A stretch of 64,000 nt of DNA from Rhizophagus clarus (GCA_015698045.1 BLAL01000229.1:470001-534000); one strand, 5' to 3'; shown: positions 50,442 through 63,146, numbered from the stretch's first letter. Notes: generated from the letters alone by a model not told the origin. Numbers and translations are program-made.

Positions 50442-53400
50442 TCAACGCAAATGGAACTTTCTATTTATAGGTATAACGGCTAAATATTCTTTGGCATTAG
50501 ATCGATCTGATTTTTTGTATTTTACAGGTATAAACCGACCTAAGATGTTGTGTATTGGGATTATATTGTCTCTACTGCTCAAATAGAAACTATCTTCCCA
50601 TAATTCGACGTTACAAGTTTCGACATCATCGTCAATACTGAAATGGAATCGGGATGTCAAATTTGCCAGTTTGTACCATTTGATGTAAGCCAATTTATGT
50701 GTCAAATTATGGGAGGATAAATGAACGCTATGTTTGAAAAAAAATTGGATTTGACCTGGGTAAGTATCGATGCTATTCCCATCACGATTAATAAATTTAG
50801 CTAAGACAAATGAGCTCTTAATATGTCATGTTGCAGCAGCAGATCCAAAAATTTTTGCACTGATTTGACATCTTCTATATCGATTTGCTTTGTTGATAAC
50901 GATCGTCGAATTATGTAAATTTTCTGTAAACGGTTTTCTGAATATAGAATCTACATATGTATTCTTATAATATTCAATAAGTAAATTGTAGATTTGTTCA
51001 TCAAGACGAATATCTTTGGATCGCGGTGCTAAAAGCATACCCTGAAATTTCTCGCAACCAGTAATTGGTGATTCCAATATATTTCTGGAATTCATCAAAA
51101 ATTGATACATTTCATTTGTTGGAAATTCAGAAAGAGAACCAACAGAAGGTCGTTTATTGAGTAATTCGATGCCGATTACTTCTGAATTTGAGCTGATAAT
51201 ATCGTTTATTTGTGTTTCGGACATCAATCGATGCATTAGTTCAGGTTCAATTTGGCGGTAGCTATTAGGCAACGATTCTAATAAATATTTTATTATTAAT
51301 CTTTGCTTAATGGAATAATATAATTCAAAAAATCGACACAGCAAATGAATTTAAATTTGAATTACCTAATACACCATTCATTCGTTCAAAGCTAAAGCAC
51401 CAGAACGAATACAGGGATCTGTAATCGTAAGAGCACTCACATAGATATAATGATAGGTGGAGGTTTGGCGTTATTTTTCCTTCGCCATAATGCTCTTCGA
51501 TCAATTTAATTATCTTTACTAAAGTTCATGGGCTTCTTTCATATCGTTAATCTCCACAATTCGTCTAACCAAAATCGTACAAACTCTTACGAAATACGTA
51601 AGAATTTTGCAATCTTTATTTGGAAGATGATTCCATAACACAACAGTGGCGTATATTAGGAAAAAGTTGCGCCATTGGTCAGCGGTAAAGTTAGAAAAAC
51701 CTTCACCGCAATGGATTTTACCAGGAATTCGTCCCAAATCTGATGGTAGCTTAAATTCGCTCATTTTCTTTTAAATTGATTGAAGAGCTTTTTCTGTTAA
51801 TATATCTTCATCGATCCATATTCGTTTTGTTATCCATTTTGTGATTCCTAGAAAAAGGCAGTGCATCAGATCTATAACAACAAACCGAATCAGATCAAAA
51901 TACGAGAGTTTTAATATTTCAGACCACCTTACGCCATTCACCTTGACGAATCTCTCTCTTTCTGCATTAGATTTGCATCGTCACCATTCCAAAGCCTTTT
52001 GACAATGCTCTACTGGATCTTTCATGATAAACCAGTCGCTCATATCCGCCATGCCACCAAAATTGCGATTATTAGCCCTTTTTTGCATCGATGACATGAT
52101 GCGAAGGCAGAGATATGTCAGCATAATTTTCGAGCTCCAGAAATATCGCACGAAGCAATTATTAATGCAGCTCGAATATCTTTGCCATTTGGACATTCAT
52201 TAGTGCGATTAAGATTCACGCCTTCCCAAAGTGACTCTAATTCCGTTATTATTGGCGAAAGATAATGATTAACTTTATGCAATTTAACCTCATCGGGCCT
52301 TGGTAATATGCCGAGTATAAGCATATTTTCGGGTTTAAATTGAACATCTCGAGGTAGATTGCATATTACTGCGTATATTACACCTGTACTGTAAATCGTT
52401 CCTTCGTAAGGCTGGAACTAATCCAAATTCATCATTAATCCTAGATGAGCATCAGCCTTGTCTGGTCAGAAAAAGTTATTTGACCCTTGTTCAAACGATT
52501 CCTTAAGATTTTTCTATATTTGGCCATCATAAATATCTGATAGAACATTGTCAATTATTGAACGACGTGTCTAATACCGCAGTAATTCTTCAAATCCTGG
52601 CCACTTGAACATACTAGAAAGCTGCTGTTGTATACTCGAGACTGGATAAATTAATTCAGGAACAATTGATATACTATTATTTAAAGAAATTTTCTTCCCT
52701 AAAGGAGTACGACATTGTTTTAATCTCTTTGTAGCCAAATTTGGAAATTCGACATGGCTGCATTTCATAACGGTATTATTATCTTTTGATACTATCTCCT
52801 CTTTTTTGTATAATTTGTGGCATTTTTAGCAGGCTGCAAACTGCGTAAATCTATCGAAAAGTTCTAACTTTTTTCTTAGCATGTACAATGAATTTGGGAA
52901 TGATTCGTAATTGATATTTTTACATACTTTCAATATTATTTTAATAAATTGTATTAATTCTTCAATTATGGTATTTGGTATGTTATGACTCGACCTGAAC
53001 TTCATAATCTATATCAAAATCCCTTTAATTAATTCATCTGTTGGTAATTCTGAAATATCTGGTGTGTCTGAAATATCTGGTATGTCGAACATAGGATGAG
53101 AGTAATTCTCAAAATTATCTGAAAAATCGTTATCTTCATCATTAGGAGAATCTTCTTGTGTCGAAGATTCACTAGTGTAGATATCATCTGTGTCATATTC
53201 AGCTGGCACATTATAAGAGGAATCTTCAGCGACTAGCTCAACTTCAGTGATACGACGAAATGTACCTGGTTTTGCCCTTTTTTTGCGTGGAAGAAATATA
53301 TATTTCTGTTCCTCATACGTATCATTATCAGAATGTGTATCAATAGACATTGTCGTATCTTGTGGTTCTGCTAACGATATTGTCAAATCAATCAGTTCTA

Positions 53401-53656
53401 CTAACTCTTGAGACGTTGGAGCCTTATCGCGATTTAATAGTTCCAAAGAAGTCATTTGCTCATTCATTTGCTCATGTTCCTCCTTCGTACGCAGATCGAC
53501 CATTTTCCCATTACAATGGCTGCAAAAGCACAGAACATTCTCTCTTGATTTTCTGATCGTAAATTCAGTAGATGTTTGTTCAGAGGTCGATGAACTAGGA
53601 TTATTATATTCGTCTATGATATTAGCAGCAATGCGTTTTCTTCCCTTTTTTTTCAT
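50442..53656 (-). pseudogene. CACTA Tnp2-type transposase, decayed
   Basis: The protein starts at ATG (complement 53654-53656, MKKKGRKRIAANIIDEY). It has an N-terminal zinc site (CFCSHCNGK), an acidic middle and a second Cys pair around FAAC-stop-KCHKLYKKEE. Then come the Transposase_21/Tnp2 hallmarks MLILGILPRPDEVKLHKVNH (52324-52265), ELESLWEGVN, CDISGARKLCG and DLMHCLFLGI (51875-51846). The C-terminal part carries FSNFTADQWRNFFLIYATVV and ends INRKFHLR at 50442. At least six stops interrupt it; most read as TAA/TAG where Gln or Trp fits, or TGA where Arg fits. Small frameshifts are also present. Confidence 0.85.
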
Positions 53657-53744
53657 TTTTTGATAAAAGTCAGATACGATAAAGTTGTAATATGATTTTT
53701 ACGTTGAATAAAGTTATAATATACTTTGTTATATTTAATTAATA

Positions 53745-53965
53745 GTGATTTTTTATTAATATCAAATTTTTAGTGATGTCGAATTTTTAGTGATATTGTG
53801 GATTTTTTATTAATATCAAATTTTTAGTAATGTCTAATTTTTAGTGATATTTTGGTTTTTTTATTAATATCAAATTTTTAGTGATGTCGAATTTTTAGTG
53901 ATATTTTGGTTTTTTTATTAATATCAAATTTTTAGTGATGTCGAATTTTTAGTGATATTGTGATT
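53745..53965. repeat. Four ~57-bp tandem repeats
   Basis: TTTTTTATTAATATCAAATT followed by TTTAGTGATGTCGAATTTTT repeats four times just upstream of the Tnp2-type gene. Copies differ by single bases. The location suggests a regulatory or binding array. Confidence 0.85.
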
Positions 53966-54099
53966 ATATTCCGTTTTAAAATGATATTGATGGTATAATT
54001 AACAAAATAGACAAATTCAAATACGAAAAATTAGACGTAAGAAGTTGAATAGAAAATTAAATGAAAACTGAAATTTAAAAAATAAAATATATACCATAC

Positions 54100-54455
54100 C
54101 ACGCACTCAATGCGATTTAACTGTTCAATTAATTGAAAGTCTAGTTTGATGTGAAAGTTTAAGTCTAATCTGATCATTAACAGCTAATGATTGAAAGTCT
54201 AATTTGATATGTTTAATATATGTTTAATTAATTAAAAGTCTAATTTGATGCGAAAGTTTAAGTCTAATTTGATCACGCCTATTAAAAGTCTAATTTTATA
54301 CAAATGTTTGTGATCGTTAATTGTTAAAAGTCTAATTTGATAGTAAAGAAATAGATATAAATAGTGGTCCAATTTCCTCGTTCTATACAAAAAAATCGCC
54401 CTTTTTTCTTTTTTAAAAAATAATAATAAAAAATAAAAATAATTTTAAAACAATA
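54100..54455. promoter_or_regulatory. CACTA divergent promoter with AAGTCTAATTTGAT repeats
   Basis: Seven or more copies of AAAGTCTAATTTGAT, all in the same orientation, lie in the region between the two divergent CACTA genes. In En/Spm-type elements TnpA binds short repeated motifs near the promoter and ends; this array is a plausible analogue by position. A TATAAATAG-like box (54355-54363) lies about 90 bp before the plus-strand ATG. Confidence 0.5.
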
Positions 54456-56827
54456 ATGGCTCGTAAGAAACTATTAAAACCAAATGCTCCTTCACCAGAT
54501 ATTGCTGGTTCGTCTACACCATCGCCACATACAACATCAACTCCTCCACGAAATATTGCTTCAACACCAACACCAACTAATACCACCGTTTCATCTACAT
54601 TACGAAATATTGCCACATCATGAGCGTCAATACCAACTAATACTACACCATGAAATATTGCCACATCATGAGCGTCAACATCAGCTAATACTACACCACG
54701 AAATATTGCCACACCACGAGCGTCAACACCAGCTAATACTACACCACAAAATATTGCCACACCACGAGCATCAACACCAACTAATACTACACCACAAAAT
54801 ATTGCCACACCACGAGCATCAACACTAACTAATACTACACCACGAAATATTGCCACATTACGAGCGTCAACACCAACTAATACCACTGCCTCGTCTACAC
54901 CACGAAATATTGCCACATCACGAAATATTGCTTCAACACCAACATCACTAAATACTAATACTACAGCTCTCTTTAGACTCGTTATTTCGCAAGATATTTT
55001 AGCCTCATTAAGTCAAACTCAAACTCAATCTCAACAAACTTCTGATATTATTAAAAGATATCCTAATATTAATGTACCGAAAAGTTACCGTTCACATCAC
55101 GAAGAAGGAGCACCAAGAAATGTTCAACTGAGTAATGAAGAAGCGGATAAACTGAATTTTTTGTTATATTTTAATATTTATTATATTACATCTATTCGTT
55201 ACGATTTGATACATATCCTTATAATTTAAAATAGGTAATTTAAAGCTAGGAAATTTAAAAAATGAAACCCTTCGACTACAGAACGAATTGAATCAGGAAA
55301 AGGTCAAAGTATCAGAAATGAAACAAAAAATAGATAATTTGCAAGACCGTGTTCGTAGGATCGAGGAAGAGAATTCCTTACTACGGCAGTTTAATGAAAT
55401 TTTTGGTGATGAATCGAACCAATTATGTGAAGAGAATAAAACTCTCCAAGAAGAACTTTAACAGCTCAAGCAACTTCGCACATCTCGAAAGACTATCAAT
55501 TCTCCGCAGCAATATTCACCAAAACACCCCAATAAAAGATTAAAATTGAGAGAGAAATCGCCTGATGAAGTTGCTGCTTCAGCTGCAAGAGTAAGAATTT
55601 TACAAGACTATTTGCAGACGAATTGTGTTAATGTATATATACAGCTTTTATTATTTCCTCTTATTGTTTAGGACGAAATGAAGAACCTCTTGAAAGGTCA
55701 AATACCTGAAGAATATCGGTTGGATTACGGCAAGACTTTTAGTAAACAGACAGCAAAGATATACGAAAAATTGATACCTGAATTAAAGAGGTTGATGAGT
55801 GGACATTATAATCTGTCTGTAACCCAATTGTCAAACTGGTTACGATCAATTCACAAGCATAAAAGAGATAGATAACAGAAACAACTATCAGGCCAATTAG
55901 ACAAAGTTGACCGTAGGATGCATGTGAATGCGTGATTGTCCGAAGTGAGCAGTATTTTATTTTAATGCACTTCTTTTTAGTCATTTGAAATTAATCTTTA
56001 TATATTCAACAGAAAAAAAATAGACGAGTAAAGGCAACAATAAAATTATACAAAAGAAATGACACCAACATAAAGGAATTCGATAAAGACGAATTATTAC
56101 TAATGCTTGTATAGAATGATTGTCATTCCATTGAGCAATCAGATTCTGAAGACGATTCAAAACAGAAATTGCCTGATAATAAGCGGTTCTTGCATGTATA
56201 TGATCGGTCATGGCGTTCAGACGAGGTATTAAAGTGATTACTGCTCCTAACCTATTTTAATATTTATTCGATATTTGTTTATCTTTGTTTTAATAGTTAA
56301 AACAGCTATTACGAGACGTATTAGACCCTGAAGCAGAATATATTCAACACGCAAAAAAGCAACAGGAGCGAATTTATAATGATGATATTTACTTCATGTC
56401 TAGTAAATCTCTCGAGAATACGCCTGAATGGGCGCTCGATAAAATGAAAATGTACAAGACAGATCAAACAAACAAAACAATTGGCATTAGCGAATATGAT
56501 GACATGGTTGATGATTTGATTCAATCTTACAAGGATTGTGTGCCAATAGAACTGAATTTAACAGAGCCATATTCAGATTTCTTGTTAAATTCGGCGGAAA
56601 TGAATTCAACTAGACCTGAAGATTTGGATGAGATCGGTGAAAGTTCAACAATAGTAAGTTGAATTATTTTAATATTTTTACATCGCAAATATCGTTAATT
56701 AATTTTGTTTATATCATATGTTGTATCATATTAGCAACAAAAAGCTGAAAAAAACTGAAAAGGAAAAGGAAGGGCTACAGAAGACGAAGAACTCCATAAA
56801 ATATTTGATGCAGACGAATATTATTAG
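54456..56827 (+). pseudogene. CACTA TnpA-like coiled-coil protein, decayed
   Basis: The gene starts at ATG 54456 (MARKKLLKPNAPSP). It continues through a Thr/Pro/Asn/Arg minisatellite, then after an intron (about 55160-55240) a strong coiled coil (LKNETLRLQNELNQEKVKVS; RRIEEENSLLRQFNE), a basic stretch, and a conserved helical block (EMKNLLKGQIPEEYRLDYGK; LSVTQLSNWLRSIHKH). It ends in an acidic tail (DEELHKIFDADEYY) at TAG 56825-56827. In-frame stops include three TGA in the minisatellite, TAA after EEL (near 55459) and TAA after HKRDR (55873-55875). It lacks recognisable catalytic motifs, as expected for TnpA-type DNA-binding partners. Confidence 0.7.
54540..54950 (+). repeat. 48-bp coding minisatellite with mutated CGA codons
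   Basis: The unit encodes PRNIATPRASTPTNTT and recurs about seven times. The Arg codon is CGA in most units but TGA at 54621, 54651 and 54669, and CAA at two other positions (near 54747 and 54795). GCG in the unit is GCA in two copies. A minus-strand frame over the array is a shadow. Confidence 0.92.
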
Positions 56828-57284
56828 TATATTTTATATTTATTTTTTTTGGTTATATAATTATTACTGGATATTTTATATTTTTTTTGTACGGTTGATC
56901 ATATGCGGGTTGGTTTATATAATTATCTTATATTACTATATACTATATACGTCAATATATATAAAATAAATGGTTTTTATTTGCTTATAAAATACAAAAT
57001 GATGCTTTGTTATTCGACCTTGAAAAACCTCTAGTTCGACCTATTTATCAATTATATTCAGATTACATACAGTAGTCGAATATAGTTTTTTTTAGGGTCG
57101 AATAAATATGTAATAATGTCCTAATATAGGTAAAATGATGGTTGAATTTTCTTTCCAAATTTGAGACGATTGGCACCCTAAATGCGCCAAAAAAATCAGC
57201 CTCAATTTGACATAGGTTAGATCATCATTCGACCTATATTCGACCTGGTCAAATTTAGGCCGAATTGTCCTTTTTCGACTAGTG

Positions 57285-58075
57285 TAGGGATCCAGGCATC
57301 TACTTGATAAAGGAGGGGTACTGTAGTAGGTATGTGAGGATCATTGTACACTTCCACATCCTGTACTGCATCAGGTGATGATAAAGAGTTGTTACATGGT
57401 CAACCACGAGTCCTTCCTACCGTAGGAGAATTCCTGTTAAGGTGAGAATTTAGTATTTGAAGTATAGGATGTTGCATTTTTTATTAGAGCAAAAAGTAAG
57501 ATAAGAAGAACAAAATAAAAGATCTAAACTTACCATATTATTATCAGCAGTCAAAAATCCGAAAGACCTAAAAAAGGAGAGGTATTATTAGAATAAAGAC
57601 AAATGAAAAGGAATGAAACAAATATCAAAACTTACTGTATTATTATGATCATTCAAGGAACCAGAACCAAAACTGGAGGACCTAAAAAAAAAGAAGACAT
57701 TAGAATATGGGAACGAAAAAGAAACAAATGCGAAACAGTATAGAAACCTGCCGTATTACCATGATCGCCTAAGAAATCAGAATCAAAGGAACAAAAGAAC
57801 CTAAAAAAAGGGGAAGGATTAGAACAAAAAAATAAAGCGAAAGGAAATGAAAACTACTGTATTACCGTAAACAAAATCAGACTTTTAGCAATAATGAAAT
57901 AATAATAGTGAGGAGAGTAAAGTGTTTCGTATATGATAAGGATGGTCATTAGGTTCAGGAGTGTAGTAACGCGATTTCGTGATCAATGTTAATTAAAATA
58001 ATTGATTTCAAATTATAACTTCTGTGTTTACATAGAGAAACAAAATTGAAATAAAAAAATAAAAAAGTGTTTCAT
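57285..58075. repeat. MULE left inverted repeat, inner part
   Basis: This continues the MULE arm interrupted at 50106 and pairs with about 61555-62350 on the right. Landmarks are CTTGATAAAGGAGGGGTACT, CTGCATCAGGTGATGATAAA and GTAACGCGATTTCGTGAT. The arm itself contains repeated AATAGAACCTAAAAAAAG-type units (57550-57850), each an imperfect copy of the next. Confidence 0.85.
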
Positions 58076-58327
58076 TTTAATAAGTAAAGATCTTCTTTAA
58101 TGTATGCTTTAATTATAACTAAGTAAAACTTATAAATTTGCACCAAAGAGTAATACCCTATCTCTAAATCATATTACATTTGCACTACTTTAAATTCGTT
58201 AAAAATGAATTAAAAAATAAAAAAATTTTGCCAATAACAAACAACATTTTTTATTTATTGCTCTTACTACTAAATAAAGAAATACAGCCCAATTTACATC
58301 TTGATTATTACTAATTTTTAATCAGAA

Positions 58328-61184
58328 TTAAATATTTTCCTTGTTAGGACATTTAGGAGCATAATGTCCTGTTTTATGACACAATCTGCATTTACGTCCA
58401 CTGCTATTATCATCTTCATGATACACATTCTCTTTTGATGCTTTATCGATACCTCTTTGTTCATTACAAGCTTTTAATCGTTTGATAGAAGGTCTACCTT
58501 TACCTTGACGTTTTATTGGATCTTCAATATCATTAACATTATATACATGACCATCAGACGTCTTAAATTTATTGGATAAATTCTGATTATCATTATCTTT
58601 AAGAGTTTTTTTTTTATTGATTGAGTTTTGTTCTGCTGTTTTAACTCTTTTTCCGCAATATATGTTAATATGATATTGTTTAAATTTTCTTGGTCATTAT
58701 CTTCTAATGAATAATTCAATACTTGCTTAAAATGACCCATTATTCGACCATAATATACCTTTTTTTGTGTATGATGGCGAACTTCAACTTCTTGAATATT
58801 ATTATGATGTTTAGGAATAGGATATATTCTTGGATCAAAACTACTTGTTGACTTTAAATTTTTGGATGATGTTCCAATAAAAGGTTTATTAGAAATTAAA
58901 TCAATTTGATTCCAGGCATCATCCTGCAGCCACCTAGTTGGCATTAATAATATATGAAATAATGCATTCAGATTTTCAATCATTAACTTAAAATAATGCC
59001 GGCAGATAATTCCATGTGAAACCAATAGTAAGCATGTGCACAAATGAGTTCCGTCATTAAGAATAATAACATGCTGATATGAATTTGGTACCAAATAAGA
59101 AATAATTTGCCATACTTCCTTAATTGATTCTTTTGGTACTGAGTTTATCAATGCCTTTAAGTATGTCTGCCGATAATCATAATATTCCTCAATATTATTA
59201 ACTTCTTCTTAACCATTTGTCATTGCTTGATTTTCACTAATTTCATTTTGATCCTAATATCATATACAACAATTATACATTAATTTAAAATATACAATGT
59301 TAATTAAATAAATAAAAATACCTACCAACTGATCTTCATCAAATTTAAATGCATCTTCAATATCTAGCATTTCACATCTATAAAGTACTGATTCACACAT
59401 TTGTTTATGAATTTCTTCAACAATTTGAGGAAATAAATATTTTTGGATTATAGAATTAATATTACTGAAAAAATTCTCCACAACAAATGGCTGATAATAC
59501 ATTGTTGATTGGTATTTCCATGCTATAAAACTTTTATTCATTTCTTCTTTTTGCATCCTTGAATCTAATGCTTCAGCTACATTAGCCATAGTAGAACTAG
59601 AAGAAACAACTTTATGGATAATTGAATTAATTGATTCAATGCGTTGCGTTGACTGCATGCCAGCAGTAAATACACGACTTGTAAATGCACGTACCCATGA
59701 ATGCTGTGTTAAATAAATAGGGTCATGCAGATAATCATTACCATTAGGAAATTTATTTAATAAAGTTTGGAAACGTTGTTCAAAAACCTCCACACATAAT
59801 GAATTACGGGTTTTCCAAAAATCATGAATAAATTCCTTAAAGTCTGTAGTACCAAGTTTATTTTTAAGACGTTTGGGTAGATTTTGAGCCATATGCCAAA
59901 TACAATGCACATGATATGCATTACTATATGTAGTTTGGCATGCTACATCCATGGCTGGATCCATATCGGTTATTATAACTTTTGGCTCAATTCCTGTTAC
60001 ATCCAAAGTTTGTTGCAAAATCCACTCATAACTTTCTTGTGTTTCATCGTTCAAAAATGCTTGAGCTCCTAAACGCGATTTTCCATCATTGTCAACAAGT
60101 ATAAATAATGATAATGGAAAATTATATTTGTTTGTTCTTGAGGTATTATCGTGTAAAACAACATCTGAATAACGTGACCATAATATAATTTGATTTGCTG
60201 TCATCCAAAATATACCACATAATCTATTACTATCTACGTTAATCAATGGTTGTACAAACATCATTGGCTCTTCTTTTTGTTGTTCAAGTAAGAATTTTAA
60301 TAATTGAGATGTATCTGATCCAGTAATTTGTTTTTCGTGCTTGATTTTTTGAATGGCGTTTGACAAATCTTGAGTAAGAAAAAGCTGATTAGGGTACAAT
60401 GGTTGCAATAAATTCCTTATGGTGTATGCATCACAACGTCTATATACAACAGCACGCTCAATTTCATTTAATATAGACTGGTTAAATTTTCGAAATGTTG
60501 TGACAAATCTTGCATTATCAGCAAGTATTTTATGGTTATGTTCAAGATCCATAAATGTTATATGTATGAAATCACTATTATGTGGCTTACTCATATTAAC
60601 ATGCCATTTGCAATCGGTTTTTTTTGACCCTTTATTATGTTATTGTTCAATTGGCTTTGATTTGTTGGGCTTGTATTTTCCAGAATATTCACATGTAAAT
60701 GTTCTTTTTTTAGCAATTCGTACTGAGTTTTCTGATTGACAATCATGAAATTCAACAAATTCAACTCTATGCCGATTAACTACAAATCCATTTTGTTTCC
60801 CATATTCCTTTAAATATCGTTTGGCAATTTCCCAAGTATCAAATCTTAAACCAATAAATAACTCTATAGGGTTGGTTACAGAATCAAAATTTTCTAATTC
60901 TGAACCAAGAATAATATCTGTAGAACGGTCAGGTTTCTGCTATTAATAAATTGACAAAAATTAATATTTATTTAATAATAATTGATATCTAACGCTATTA
61001 TAAGTTACTGTAATAAACTAATAATTATCAAAGTTAACTATCTAACTAGCACCATCGCTTAATTAAATTATAATATATTTAAAGTGTGCTATACTGCTAT
61101 TTAACGTATTCATTGTGAAGATTCTCATACGATAAAAAAAAATATGCAAAATTAACTAACTTGTAAAGTGTTGCAGCCTTCCAT
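58328..61184 (-). pseudogene. MULE transposase: FAR1, DDE, SWIM, zinc knuckle
   Basis: A short first exon (61184-61161, MEGCNTLQ) joins at 60939 to the main exon. A second intron (about 59322-59256) precedes the C-terminal exon. The FAR1-type DNA-binding region (FDTWEIAKRYLKEYGKQNGF; FTCEYSGKY; DCKWHVN) is followed by the MULE core (YSDVVLHDNTSRTNKYNFPL; VIITDMDPAMDVACQTTYSN; HCIWHMAQNLPK). A SWIM zinc site (CTCLLLVSHGIICRHYF) and a CCHC knuckle (CRLCHKTGHYAPKC) come last, ending at TAA 58330-58328. Breaks are a TAA near 60643 (after KPIEQ), a TAA near 59210 and a one-base shift in a T10 run (58606-58615). Otherwise it is complete. Confidence 0.9.
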
Positions 61185-61554
61185 ATTATTATTTTACGAA
61201 TCACAACTTAAAGCTGTGTAACCTAATTTTTCAGATGAGATACTTCTTTGTTAACTGTTAATAAAACAATTGGTTGTATAAACATTTAAGACTTAACGTG
61301 TGCGATTTTATGGAGCTGGAGAATGAAGTTGAGAGGGATAAAAAAAAATCTTTTGAATAAAATGGTGGGAAATGAAAATGATAACAGATAACTGCCGCGT
61401 ATCAACGTCATAATCGCATGATAAATATCTATCACGTGATAAACAATTTTTAGGGGTATTCGCTGATCATTGATGGATTCGTTTTATTCATTAATTTAAT
61501 TCATCATATGTATTTTCTGTATTAAAGACTCCTATTCGTTAAAAAAAAATTCGT

Positions 61555-63146
61555 TTTATTCATTAAACACTCCAATGCTTTTATTTTTTTTATTTCAATT
61601 TTGTTTCTTTATGTAAACACAGAAGTTATAATTTGAAATCACTTATTTTAATTAACAATTGATCACGAAATCGCGTTACTACACTCCTGAACCCAATAAC
61701 CATCCTTATCATATACGAAACACTTTACTCTCCTCATCATTATTATTTCATTATTACTAAAAGTCTGATTTTTGTTTACGGTAATACAGTAGTTTTCATT
61801 TCCTTTCGCTTCATTTTTTGTTCTAATCCTTCCCCTTTTTTTTAGGTTTTTTTGTTCCTTTGATTCTGATTTTTTAGGCGATCATGATAATACAGCAGGT
61901 TTCTATACTGTTTCGCATTTGTTTCTTTTTCGTTCCCATATTCTAATGTCTTCTTTTTTTTAGGTCTTCTGGTTTTGGTTCTGGTTCCTTGAATGATTAT
62001 AATAATACAGTAAGTTTTGATATTTGTTTCATTCCTTTTCATTTGTCTTTATTCTAATAATACCTCTTCTTTTTTAGGTCTTTCGGATTTTTGACTGCTG
62101 ATAATAATATGGTAAGTTTAGATCTTTTATTTTGTTCTTCTTATCTTACTTTTTGTTCTAATAAAAAATGCAACATCCTATACTTCATATACTAAATTCT
62201 CACCTTAACAGGAATTCTCCTACGGTAGGAAGGATTCGTGGTTGACCATGTAACAACTCTTCATCATCACCTGATGCAGTACAGGATGTGGAAGTGTACA
62301 ATGATCCTCACATACCTACTACGGTACCCCTTCTTTATCAAGTAGATGCCTGGATCCCTACCTTTTGACTGATCAAAGCTATCAAAAGCTTTCTTCAACA
62401 AGATATAAATTAACAACGCGTACATATTCATCTTCTCTTTTCTTAGGTTCTTTTGTTTGTTCCTTTGATTCCAGACGATCATAGTAATATGGTAGGTTTC
62501 CGTTTTTTTCATGTTTGTTTCTCTTTGCTTCCATATTCTAATGTCTTCTTTTTTTTAGATTCTTCAGTTCTTTTGTTCCTGGTTCCTTAAATGATTATAA
62601 TAATACGGTAAACAGATAAGTTTTGATGTTTGTTTTGTTCTTTTTATTTTTAACAACTCTTTTCTAATTTCTTTTTTTTTTGTTTTAATACCCTCTTTTT
62701 CTAGACACTTCGCTTCTTTATGACATGCGCGCACTTATATAATAAACACCTTACAGTAGAAGAATGTGTAGTCATGTAGAATGTTTATTAGAAGCCAAAC
62801 AGCATGAATATAAAATTAGTATTGTAACGCGAAAAATTCAATTACTCTGATCTCTCTTTTTGTTCCAAAAGAGATCAGTCAATAGTGTTAAGATGTTAAA
62901 ATGACATGCAACTTTCTACAATGTAATTAATAAAACTGTAATTAACGCAATATAGAATAAACGCACTGACATAAGAGGTTATTATTGTTAGAAGAAATAT
63001 AGAACATTTTTTATTGAAAAGCGGTATGTATGACATAATAGTGATAACGGCATATGCGCGTCACCGCGTCAGTATTAAAATCACATGATAAATAATAAAT
63101 TTTGGGGGGTGTGGTAATACCGCACCTGCGATGAATAAATTTTCTC
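61555..63146. repeat. MULE right terminal inverted repeat
   Basis: Uninterrupted partner of 49323-50106 plus 57285-58075. Comparison of about 150 bp (49490-49610 against 62870-63000) shows near-identity with differences that are almost all transitions. The short minus-strand frames at 61842-62042, 62267-62512 and 63011-63256 are accidental. Confidence 0.88.

Larger units (their letters stand above)
50107..57284. mobile_element. CACTA (En/Spm) transposon inserted in MULE left arm
   Basis: The ends are CACTAGTCGAAAAAGGA and TCCTTTTTCGACTAGTG, flanked by TAG on both sides (50104-50106 and 57285-57287), the 3-bp duplication expected for CACTA elements. Both subterminal regions have TTCGACCT and GGCCGAAT words in both orientations. 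Inside are two divergent genes, a Tnp2-type transposase (-) and a coiled-coil TnpA-like gene (+), the classical En/Spm pair. Removing the insert rejoins the MULE arm exactly. Confidence 0.95.
49323..63146 (-). mobile_element. Mutator-like element (MULE) with ~1.6-kb inverted repeats
   Basis: The outer ends are GAGAAAATTTATTCACCGCG (left) and the inverted GAGAAAATTTATTCATCGCA (right). The inverted arms are 49323-50106 continued at 57285 to about 58075, against about 61555-63146. Shared landmarks include GCGGTATTACC, the TAAGAAGCGAAGTG area and GTAACGCGATTTCGTGAT. The single-copy centre carries a MULE transposase. Without the inserted CACTA element the MULE is about 6.65 kb. I could not identify a convincing 9-11-bp target duplication. 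Arm differences are mostly transitions. Confidence 0.88.

Noticed and set aside
50442-53656. Reading the Tnp2-type gene as a KDZ (Kyakuja-Dileera-Zisupton) transposase
   Set aside because: LGILPRPDEVKLHKVNH and DLMHCLFLGI, together with CACTA ends and a 3-bp duplication, fit Transposase_21/En-Spm better.
54413-54916. 167-codon minus-strand frame
   Set aside because: Shadow of the 48-bp minisatellite read on the opposite strand.
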